This document shows positions 11,262 to 20,800 of a stretch of DNA of 64,000 nucleotides, piece after piece. Both the position numbers and the translations under genes were made by a program. The notes beneath the pieces were generated by a model. It was not told where the DNA came from. It searched no databases and was given only the letters and a program-made list of their open reading frames with translations. Position 1 is the stretch's first letter; the number at the start of each line of letters is the position of its first letter. Origin of the DNA: Ctena decussata (taxonomy: Eukaryota > Mollusca > Bivalvia > Lucinida > Lucinidae); contig OZ022508.1 in assembly GCA_963989385.1 (NCBI GenBank), positions 28,976,166-29,040,165 of the forward strand, read 5' to 3'.

Positions 11262-12540
11262 TGTTGTCGAGCCCGCTTGCGGAGAGCGAGACATAGTTGT
11301 TACAATGTCAGTTCGGTGTATGTCCGTGCGTGCGTTAGTGCGTGCGTTAGTGCGTGCGTGCGTGCGTGCGTCCGTCCGGATTTGTCCGGGCCATAACTTC
11401 TACATTTATGGATGGATTTCAAAATAATTTGGCACAATTGTTCTCCTTGATGAGTAGAAGTGCCTTTTGAAACATTTGTTCAGGTAGGTCCAAGGTCAAG
11501 GTCACACTTGAAGGTCAAATGATAAAATGGCCATAAATTGAGCTTGTCCGGGCCATAACTTCTACATTTATGGATGGATTTCAAAATAATTTGGCACAAT
11601 TGTTCTCCTTGATGAGTAGAAGTGCCATTTGAAACATTTGTTCAGGTAGGTCCAAGGTCAAGGTCACACTTGAAGGTCAAATGATAAAATGGCCATAAAT
11701 TGAGCTTGTCCGAGCCATTACTTCTACATTAATGGATGGATTTCAAAATAATTTGGCACAATTGTTCTCCTTGATGAATAGAAGTGCCATTTGAAACATT
11801 TGTTCAGGTAGGTCCAAGGTCAAGGTCACATTTGAAGGTCAAATGATAAAATGGTCATAAATTGAGCTTGTCCGAGCCATTACTTCTACATTTATGGATG
11901 GATTTCAAAATAATTTGGCACAATTGTTCTCCTTGATGAATAGAAGTGCCATTTGGAAAATTTATTCAGGTCCAAGGTCAAGGTCACACTTGAAGGTCAA
12001 ATGATAAAATGACCGTAATTTGAGCTTGTCTGAGCCATAACTTCAACATTTACAAATGGATTTCAAAATAATTTAACACAATTGTTCTCCTTGATGAGAA
12101 GAAGTGCAGTTTGGAACATTTGTTCTAGTAGGTCCAAAGTCAAGGTCACACTTGAAGGTCAAATGATTAAATGGTCATAAATTGAGCTTGTCCGAGCCAT
12201 TACTTCTACATTTACGGATGGATTTCAAAATAATTTGGCACAATTGTTCTTCTTGAAGAGTGGAAGTGTCAAGTGACATATGTGTTTGGGTAGGTCCAAG
12301 GTCAAGGTCACACTTGAAGGTCAGATATTGTAACTGTCATAAATTGAGCTTGCCTGGGTCATCACTTCTACTTATTTTCCTTTGTGAAACTTTGGAGGAA
12401 AAAAAGAAGAAAATGCTGGCTAAGCATGATGTTTTTTGGCTTCTTTCTAGAGTGAAGCAGTTACTTAGTCTTGACATACTTATAGGTCACTAAAGCAAAC
12501 AGCGGGCTCGACCAGTTGTCCCTGGACAACCTTCTAGTTT
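11262..12540 (+). mobile_element. Tandem-repeat element (pearl/HINE-like) H4 with terminal inverted repeat
   Basis: A 12-bp inverted repeat (gtcgagcccgct at 11266 and its complement at 12501-12512) brackets the element. A stem 'gttgtccctggacaac' follows at 12515-12530. A (GTGC)n/(CCGT) microsatellite precedes about seven units of about 165 bp containing 'gccataacttctacattta' and 'ccaaggtcaaggtcacac'. The order of inverted repeat, microsatellite, tandem array and 3' hairpin matches published descriptions of pearl/HINE elements. Confidence 0.75.
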
Positions 12541-12589
12541 ATTGTTAATGCTGAATTGGTGGTCGAGGTGTATGGTTATACCCACAGTG

Positions 12590-13062
12590 GTTTAACTGCC
12601 ATTTTTACAAGGGAAACAATTTTAACAGAATTGTATTTGCTGCCTCTGGTAAATGAGTCTTTCCTAAGTGGGCAACTTTAAGGGAGAGAATTTGGTAACG
12701 AGAGCATTGTGGAAGAGTCATTTGACCCACAAAACGAGAAAACGAGAAAACCAACAAAGTGAGTGTTCGCCCAGCGCAGACTCAGATCAGCCTGGGCATC
12801 TGCCCAATCAAATCAGACTCTTTGCTTAGCGCATAAAGGATAACTAAGGGTCTAAGCTACCTCCATGTGGACAGCGAAGACTCTGATCAGACTGGGCAGA
12901 TGCCCAGGCTGATCTGAGTCTGCACTGGGCGCACAACCACTTTGTTGGTTTTCTTGCGTCGCGGCTCATTTAATACAGGGATGCAAACATGAAGTCAAGA
13001 AAGTTGTTTGCAGTTGTAAAACTGCCGGGGAAACATAGAGGTGTTTCCATATAATGTTAAGA
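12590..13062. mobile_element. Foldback element family B, copy 4, split by MITE A copy 5
   Basis: Left part 12590-12734 has 'gccatttttacaagggaaac'. The right part resumes at about 12977 with 'gatgcaaacatgaagtc' and ends in 'gtgtttccatata'. The break is occupied exactly by a family A element, so A5 is the younger insertion. 13063-13397 shows nothing I can assign. Confidence 0.6.
12735..12968. mobile_element. Palindromic MITE family A, copy 5
   Basis: Arms are complete; the right end is 'cttgcgtcgcggctca', the left end slightly decayed ('acgagaaaaccaac'). Confidence 0.8.
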
Positions 13063-13397
13063 GAAAAGATTTTCTTTCAGTCTGACGAAAATAAATGGCC
13101 TATTAATATGTCAGTTTTTCTTTATACTATAGTATAATCCTGTTATACCTTGTCTAATGTGGAGGGCTATACAATTTTGATCTTTTCCATCTGTTCAGCC
13201 ATCAGCCCGTCTGTTGATCCGTCCGTCCATGATCATTAGCCCTAAAGTTCGTACTCTTTAATTAAATATTAAAGGTGATGGCTCTTGCTGGGAGCAGGGC
13301 GTATTTGAGCCCCTATTCTGTTGCTCTGTGTGTTCTCACGAAAATAATGGGTTTGAGCTGGTGGTTTGCCGAGCAACTGAGTTCCTCAATCAGTATA

Positions 13398-13631
13398 TGA
13401 GCCGCGACATGACAAAACCAACAAAGTGGTTGTGTACCGAGTGCAGAGTCAGATCAGCCTGGGCATCTGCCCAGTCTGATCAGAGTCTTTGCTGTCCACA
13501 TGGAGGTAGCTTAGACCCTTAGCTACTCTTTAAGCGCTTAGCAAAGAGGCTGATCAGACTGGATGCCCAGGCTGATCTGAGTCTACGCTGGGCGCGCAAC
13601 CACTTTGTTGGTTTTGTTGTGTTGCGGCTCA
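13398..13631. mobile_element. Palindromic MITE family A, copy 6
   Basis: Ends are 'tgagccgcgacatgac' and 'gttgtgttgcggctca'; flanked by 'atat' on both sides, which is self-complementary and so not proof of a target duplication. Confidence 0.85.
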
Positions 13632-13659
13632 TATGGTTACACACAGAAGGCCCATTTTC

Positions 13660-13795
13660 TTGCCACGTGCCTGTAGCCATAGAAACCCCAGAGGATCACT
13701 TAATATACTCGTATACTTGTACTTACTAGAAGAGTTTTCACTAGTCCAGATGCAGAAGTTATTGGAAATTCCTCCAGAATTTGTACAGTGCGGGC
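13660..13795 (+). pseudogene. Degenerate relative of the 14915-15235 open frame
   Basis: The stretch 'gccatagaaaccccagagga' through 'attcctccagaatttg' aligns with 15030-15120, which encodes ETPEDHLY...VEIPPEI, but this copy carries small indels. Both copies are followed by a family E palindrome ('gttgattcaac'), so the pair may be parts of one larger duplicated unit. Confidence 0.4.
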
Positions 13796-14149
13796 TTACA
13801 GAGTAGCAGCAGCATTGTATCAACGTTGATTCAACAACATCATCATGATGGTGAATCAACGTTAATTCAGTGTTGTATGACTGATGGTAAATGCCATGCA
13901 AAATGATCAGTATCCATCCTGTAATTATAATACCATGCACAAATGGACCTGTTCCAGTAATTATTCTCAGGTAAACGGAGTAGAGAATCTGACTATAGCT
14001 TCGTTGTACTGCTTTAGTAACAAACTCATTAAATATCTACTTCACCTAGCCAAGCCAACAGACAGATCCTGAGCAAATGAGTAAAAGGAAGAATATGAGC
14101 CAGGATCCTCATTTTAAATCATGTACAGTACACCAACTCATTACTTATA

Positions 14150-14455
14150 TTTATACCAAGTTTGAACAGGGTAGCTCGATTGATTGCAGAAAAAACATGT
14201 AAAAACTTAAACATTCTAAATATCAAAAGAAAGAAAGTGGATAAATAAAGGATGAATAAGAGCAATATCCTGCTTGTCAATCCCACAATACAACAAATCA
14301 GTCCCATGATACAACAATTTATTTTCCATATGTATACCAAGTTTGAAGATTCTAGCTTGCATACTTTCTGAGTAAACTGTGACAAAAAATTACCTTGAAA
14401 AGACAGAAAAATGGACAAATAAAGGGAAGAATAAGAGCAATGAGCCCGATCCTAA
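14150..14455. repeat. Two-unit direct repeat of about 190 bp
   Basis: 'tataccaagtttgaa' begins each unit (14153, 14333). 'ggataaataaaggatgaataagagcaat' in the first matches 'ggacaaataaagggaagaataagagcaat' in the second. It resembles a small tandem-repeat element. No gene is seen in 13881-14619. Confidence 0.6.
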
Positions 14456-14619
14456 ACGGGTCATAAAGCAGCTGGGAATAGAGGGTGTGTTTTATATAGT
14501 AGAGAATAAATGTCTTAAATGGATAAATCCCTAGGTTTTCCCACCAGGGGTATAAAAACACGTTTCTGTGCTTCACGAAATTTCCATGTGCAGACTCAGT
14601 GCCAGGAGATATGGATTCA

Positions 14620-14822
14620 TTAGGGTCAAGTCAGGTAAATTGGGACAGCAGGTTAAATCGGACAGTGACATTGTTTCCTTTATATCTCAGTTGTTTGGAA
14701 TTAAAACAAAATTAATTGGACAAACAGTGGACAAACATTAGGAGCCGTCTCATCTGGATTTGCACTGTTTGCAATGGTATGTCCGAATTTACCCGCTGTC
14801 CGAAGTTACCTGACTCGAACCT
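14620..14822. mobile_element. Foldback element family C, copy 1
   Basis: The element starts 'gggtcaagtcaggtaaatt' and ends 'tgtccgaagttacctgactc'. Inside are 'ttgtttggaattaaaacaaa' and a hairpin on 'ccgtctcatctgg'. Other copies are at 36056 and 44548. Confidence 0.75.
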
Positions 14823-14914
14823 ACCTAGCAGCGTTATGAGAATTAGAGCAACAGAAACATGAAATTTCCTCATCTGCTGACCTTCAGTCAGAAATTGCAT
14901 CTATTTCACAGAGC

Positions 14915-15235
14915 ATGTCCAAAGTTCTTACACAACGTTGTGAAGAGAGCTCAAAGTCAGGTTTCTGCATGGCTACACACTGTTCTTCCACAGAAGGTTC
15001 ATCTGACTCCCACATGTCTGTTGCCACAGAAACCCCAGAGGACCACTTATACGTGTACCCACTGGAAGAGGTTCCACCAGTCCAGAAGCCAAAGTTAGTA
15101 GAGATTCCACCTGAAATAGATCAGAGCGGTCACACAATGTTAGAAACAGGGTTTCTTATAAGTTTCATTTGTCAACAATTGAACTCCCTCTGGGTACACA
15201 AACTTAAATCAACATTGAATCAGTTGATTCAATGA
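14915..15235 (+). CDS. Unidentified open stretch, possible exon
   Basis: The frame is open from 14840. It reads a heptad-like stretch (EISSSADLQSEIASISQS), then a polar Ser-rich part and ETPEDHLYVYPLEEVPP. I do not recognise the family. The last 20-30 residues run into a family E palindrome, so the true coding part, if any, ends before about 15180. The decayed relative at 13660 suggests a duplicated exon or an old mobile element fragment. Confidence 0.2.
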   Translation: MSKVLTQRCEESSKSGFCMATHCSSTEGSSDSHMSVATETPEDHLYVYPLEEVPPVQKPKLVEIPPEIDQSGHTMLETGFLISFICQQLNSLWVHKLKSTLNQLIQ

Positions 15236-15296
15236 AGGGACGTTGAATCAACTGTGATGCAATGTTGATTCAATGTTGTGTGCCTGTTGGGTTATT
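15197..15296. repeat. Foldback element family E, copy
   Basis: It is built on 'gttgaatcaac' and 'gttgattcaatgttgtgtg' with a terminal 'gcctgttggg'. Similar copies occur at 13805-13880, 30207-30302, 31687-31760/32215-32275, 39000-39170 and 52438-52546. Confidence 0.65.
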
Positions 15297-15399
15297 TTAA
15301 AGTCAGTTTTGCATGAATAAAATGCATTCAAATGCATGGAAACCGATTGATTTAGTGTTACGGTACTTCTAAATGTTAATTTATTGCATAAAAAGCATT

Positions 15400-16110
15400 G
15401 CCGAGATGTATTAACAGCCGTGCATCAACAGGCGAAAAGCCGTGTTTCAACAATCCCGTTTCGGTCGGAACTACAAAAATTGGTGGTGCGCTACCTATGT
15501 ATGCCTATATGACGTCATCATGTCTGTAATCTGACGTCATCGTCGTGACTCAGGTTTAAAAGCGATGTTGTTTACATTCTTACGATGCTAAATGGAGAGT
15601 AAATAAGTGTTAAAGAAAACATGCATCTGAAGATTTCCGCAATCAAGAACTGCAGGATGGAATATGAATGGATCAGGCTTGTTCTGCATGGAAATTATTG
15701 CTAAAGGTATCTGCTTTTTGTCGATTAATTTGCAATCTATTTTGCATCAACTACAACGACCATCTTGGACACTTTTCCGAAATATTGAGGTTGAATAGGA
15801 TGATGGCAGCCATTTTGAATAGAATGGCTGATCTCGGGCCCGGAAGACGAATATTAGTAATAAGATGTATCAGCGCGTTGGCTGTCAAGCGGTGACAAAA
15901 TATAGTGCCAAGTTTTTTCCTCAAATTTTAACGAATAATTCGTTGAATATGTGCAATAACAGCGATCAAACATTTGTTTCCAATGCATTAACATTTGCCA
16001 GGTCCCTTGTGAGATGTTGAAAACCTCGGCCTTCGACCTCGGTTTCCAACATCTCCCTCGGGACCTGGCAAACGTTAATGCATGAAAAAACCATGTTTGA
16101 TCCCTAGAAT
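15400..16110 (+). repeat. Dispersed repeat family F, uninterrupted copy
   Basis: Its left half (aaatggagagtaaa... near 15590) matches 49370-49670 and its right half (from 'gcaggatgg' near 15652 to 'catgtttgatcc') matches 61847-62280. The right part contains an inverted pair 'aacctcggccttcgacctcgg' with 'ccctcgggacctggcaaacg'. This copy is the reference showing that the other one has been split by 12 kb. Confidence 0.75.
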
Positions 16111-16271
16111 GACTAGGTGGCTAAAATATATGAGTGCTTTGTATTTTAGGTGTAACAAGAACAATATGCACTCTTGTTCTAAATTATAGAAAGAATTATA
16201 AGATGGGCATATTATACTTTAAAGTTTTATTGTTGAATGAAAAATAAACATCAGATAATGACAGATACTAC

Positions 16272-16363
16272 CTTGAACTTGGCCAAAGTTTGGAAACGTA
16301 AAACTCCATTTTCCTTCATCAGATATATAATTTTTCGCACCAATAAATGGCATAATCCATGAA
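16272..16363 (-). CDS. C-type lectin core exon, phase in conflict with exon 3
   Basis: The acceptor tttag lies at 16364-16368 and the donor caag|gtagta at 16271. The product SWIMPFIGAKNYISDEGKWSFTF matches the 'WIGA...EGKW' core in which the first part binds the hydrophobic centre. It opens with one base and so needs a phase 2 partner. The left end of a foldback element touches the acceptor (starts 16369). No later lectin exon could be found between here and 13 kb. Confidence 0.65.
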
Positions 16364-17802
16364 CTAAAGCAGCCGAAATGTATCGCCTGTACGAATGTAC
16401 AGGAAGAGCTATTGCACTACCTCCGGCGGCGGCGTTGGCGGCGTCGTCGGCGTTAGCAAAATGTTAAGGTTTTACGTTAAAGTTTTCTAAGTAATGGGCA
16501 AGGCGCTGTCAGGCGAGCTATCCTGTCCCGCTGACAGGTCTTGTTTTCAACAAAATGTCATTAGAACTAATTTTCATGGTTTGAAGACCCCCACCTACAT
16601 GTAATTTGCTTATACCACGAACAGTGACAAGTGTGTAATCTAGCGCTGTACATGTAGGTAAAACGTACAACTGTCACAGTGTGTTGTATTTAAACAAGTT
16701 GGGTGGGCTTCTTTAAACCATAAAAATTATTTCTTAAATACCTTTTGTTGAAAAAATACATTTCGGCTGCGTTACGGACTCATACGAGGGTTACAGATTA
16801 TGATTCCAGCACTCTTTATGGAGAAAAAAATGAGCTTACTTGACGCATTCTTCAAGAAGTCGTTCACTATGTCATATTTTGATATAGTTTCAAACTCGAT
16901 CAGAGCACCCCCTACTTGTCCGCACTTGGTGTTGGCAATCGACCAACTGTAAATATAACTGGGGTCCACATAAAGACAGGTTCCCAGCTGCTGCACGTAC
17001 ACGGCTTCCGGCTTGGAACAGGAATAAGCTGATGGCGCTGCTGTCGTTGTCAAGGCTGAGGGATATGGTGTTGATGAATGTGATGGATTGCCCGATGGAA
17101 CAACCGGTGGATGGCTTGCTGCTGATGTCTTGCCTGAAGCTGGTCCAAAGACAAATAAAATGAATATAATGAATAAATATAATAAACATATATAAGCTGA
17201 TGCCAACAACAGCAACAAGAACAAGAGCAACAAAAAAAAAAAAAAAAAGAAAGAAACGGGAAAAGAACAAAACAAGAAAAAGAAGAACTGCATAGCCCTT
17301 TACAGACCATATTTTTAATATGGCATGGTACAGATAACAGGAATATGTACTACCTAAGCCTTAAATGTGTATGTTCGAGTTGTGCAAATTTGCTTGAAAT
17401 GTACATGCCGCATCCTGGTCATTTAGCTTTTCAAGGTCTTAAGTGTAAGAGAAGTTGATAACACAAACTTGCAACCCAATATTTGTATCAAACACTAAAA
17501 TTGCCAAGTGCGGACGCCCATATTGTCAAAAACAAACTTTGCCGGGCCGCGTAGCGCAATCGGTAGGGCACCTGACTCATAAGTCAGAGGTCTTGGGTTC
17601 AAAACCCGGTCTGGCCACATACTTTCGCTTCGATCTCTTTCCGCTGATTCAAGAAGGGCAGTTGTCAGTTACTGGCGAAAGTATGTGCACTTAGTTCTGG
17701 TTAATCGCTTAGGAGGTCTAAGCCTGCCCAGGAATAGTGTGGTTAGGTTAACTGACCGTCCCGGCATGGCCATAGTTGTTTACCGTGGACGTAAAGCAAC
17801 AA

Positions 17803-17842
<40 letters not shown>

Positions 17843-20800
17843 ACAAACTTTTGATTTTCATAAGTTTTCATGCACATCTTCAATATTCTTGTTTTTGATA
17901 TACATGTATATCAATTTGAAACTTCGCACACATGTTGTCTGCGAAGTTTCAAACTGACATATTAAAAACGGGAGGAGGAGTTGATTACACAAACTTGATA
18001 CCCTACACATGTACATGTATCAGTAACCAACACTGAACATGTCTAAGTTTAAAACTCCAGAATTTTATCAAAATTTATTTAATTGATTACACAAACTTGA
18101 TACGTTACATACGTTACTGACACTGAAAATGTCTACCTTTGAAATCCCGTAATTTTGCCAAAAATCAATTTTGAATATATAAGGTCTTTATGCACATCTT
18201 CAATAGATCTGCGGGGGTGGTTGGGTGGTGCAAAGGTGCTGCGTGTAACTTCCAGTGCCGAGGCGTCCTACTTATTTGAAAAGTAGTAGGGCAAGGGCTT
18301 ACTGTGTTTGCAGTAGGTGCGGGTGGGGGTAGTTTGGACATTTTTCCTCTCGTCTATCATTTCTCTCTTCTTTGTCCCTCTCTTTGGGAGACGGCCCGAT
18401 ATAGACTGAAATTCTGTCTCAAAGGGCCGTTAAACCCCAAACAACCAACCAATCAATAGATCTGCTACACGTGTACAAAGTTTCAAATTGATCCATCATA
18501 TGCTGTGGGAGAAGTTATTACAAAAACTTGCTACAAAAATGTGTGATGTACACAGACAGACAGGCATGACATTTTGCCCTTTTATCCTACCTACCCCCTC
18601 CTCCTAACACTATACAAAGATACATTTTCTAATTGAGTTACAACGCATGCTATTAGGCCCCACAATAACCTCTGGGCTAATTTCATATATGAATTTATTT
18701 TCAGTGTGTTATTCAAGTCAGAAATCACTGTTAATACAAATTATTTTTTCGTCAGCTTTTTGTCATTCGTTGCTTTCAATATCCATTCAAAAGTTAGAAG
18801 GGTAGCAAACGATACCGATTTAGTCCATGCAAAACAATTCGCAGTTCTTATGACGTTATCGAAACGACGTCAATGTCATTTTCAAAAGATCGTAGCGGCT
18901 TCGTTTGTTAAACGTTAGTTTTAATCATTCGACTGTTTCGACTTGGCCCATGCAAAGGCTCTTCCTCACCAGATTTTGAATGTTAAGTCCCATGTTTTGG
19001 TTACAAAACCATTAGGCTATAACTTTAGTAGAAAGGAAGAATTTGCTACTACATAAAATGCAGATAATCTAAATTAACAGGACAGTATGGAACCTAGACC
19101 GCGATAACTCGCGTCACAATTGTCTGGGGACCGTGTTAAGTAGCAATGATGAAAAAAAAAATCAAAGACTACTCATATATGAACTATGACCCTTTTAAGT
19201 GAAAATCTGCAGTGGCTGTAGGATATACCTCTTTCAAAACCGTTCAGAAAAGTGTCCTTTGGAAATGCAGAGTTGTTCGGACATCCTCGCCTGGCCGGGT
19301 AGCGCAATCGGTAGGGCACCTGACTCGTAAGTCAGAGGTCCTGGGTTCGAAACCCGGTCTGGCCACATATTTTCGTTTCTCCTTCCGCTGATTCAAGAAG
19401 GGCAGTTGTCACTTACTGGCAAAAGTATGTGCACTTAGTACTGGTTAACCGCTTAGGAGGTCTAAGCCTGCCCAGGAATAGTGTGGTTAGGTTAACTGAC
19501 CGTCCCGACATGACCTTAGTTGTTTACCGTGGACGTTAAGCATCAAATCAACCAACCAATCGGACATACTCGTATCATACCTTTATATATTTTCGTTATC
19601 AGAAGTTCTGTATGATTGTTTTAAAACAAAATAAGACGTCACGAACAGAACTTTCTGAACAACCCTGGTATAGCCTATACGTGGGCTTCACCTGAATCTT
19701 CGCCGTTTGCAAATTCAACTATTTTCATTTCTGACACTTTATGGGTCAGACTGGTCTGGCAGTCAACACAGGCAACGAAGGCAACGTACATGCCAACGAA
19801 AAACTCACATACTACTTAATATAAATTCAAAGTATCATTCTTACGGACCCGACAGTTTGTTGGACGTCAAAGTTAGACCAGATTTTTTAACAAATGCCGT
19901 CTAGTATAAATGCAGTGCACAAAATAAGTTTCTTTGCCAATTTATTGTCATGGTCGTTGTACAACAACCATGACAACGAATTGGTGAAGAAACTTTATTT
20001 TTTGCACTGCATTTTTGCTAGACGGAATTTATTCGAAGAACTGGTCTGACTCAGGAGCGAAACAAACTGTCGATCCGAGAGAATGATAATTTGAAATTAC
20101 ATTAATTTGTGTAGTATGCGAAAAAAAATCGAGTTTTATGGTCAGAAATTTTCGTTGTCATGTACGTTGCCTTCGTTGCCTGTGTTGAATGCCAGACCAG
20201 TGTGATAAGGCATACTTACAAAAATAATAATTATAACCATGCGCTCTGTAGCCTGGCTTTGAGCTGGTGACGCTTTCGCGATGATAACAATTATTGTTGG
20301 TGGAACCATGAAACACAGCTTTGCAACTGGCGTCAGCAAGACACGTTGCGGCACATTGTACAACGTTTATTCCAGTCGCCGCCAATCTAGCGTCATTCTC
20401 CAGAATATCACTCTTCGATGGCATTTTGACGTACTGGTGGAAAACAGGTCTAACGGCTGAAAGACAAATTCATTTTGCGGGTAATAAGAACTAAGAATCG
20501 CAGCATTTTAAGATATGTGGGTACACCCTATTTTTCCACTTTTTTTTAACAAAAGGATACAATTCTGTGAGTTCTTGTTTGCTTTACGGTAAGTGAAGAT
20601 ACTCTTTCAACTAGGGGTCTACTTTTAAAGGAAAGAATTTGCTCCTAGAGGAGCAAATTCTCTAGTTTAAACAGTAGACCTTTATTGAGTAGGAAAATCA
20701 ATGGTGGAAAATCTGGTGGTGTACCCACACACCTCATACACATACAAATGGGCTTAGTCTTAAACTACTTAGAGAAATGAGAATCGAGAAAATTCGCAAG

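Noticed and set aside
5050..12540. CRISPR-like array in the 150-170-bp tandem units
   Set aside because: Units are long, contiguous and without spacers; the genome is clearly that of an animal.
16772..17293. Single long minus-strand frame of 173 residues
   Set aside because: Only 16840-17133 is exon; the rest is intron with a T-rich run, as shown by phase-matching splice sites on both sides.
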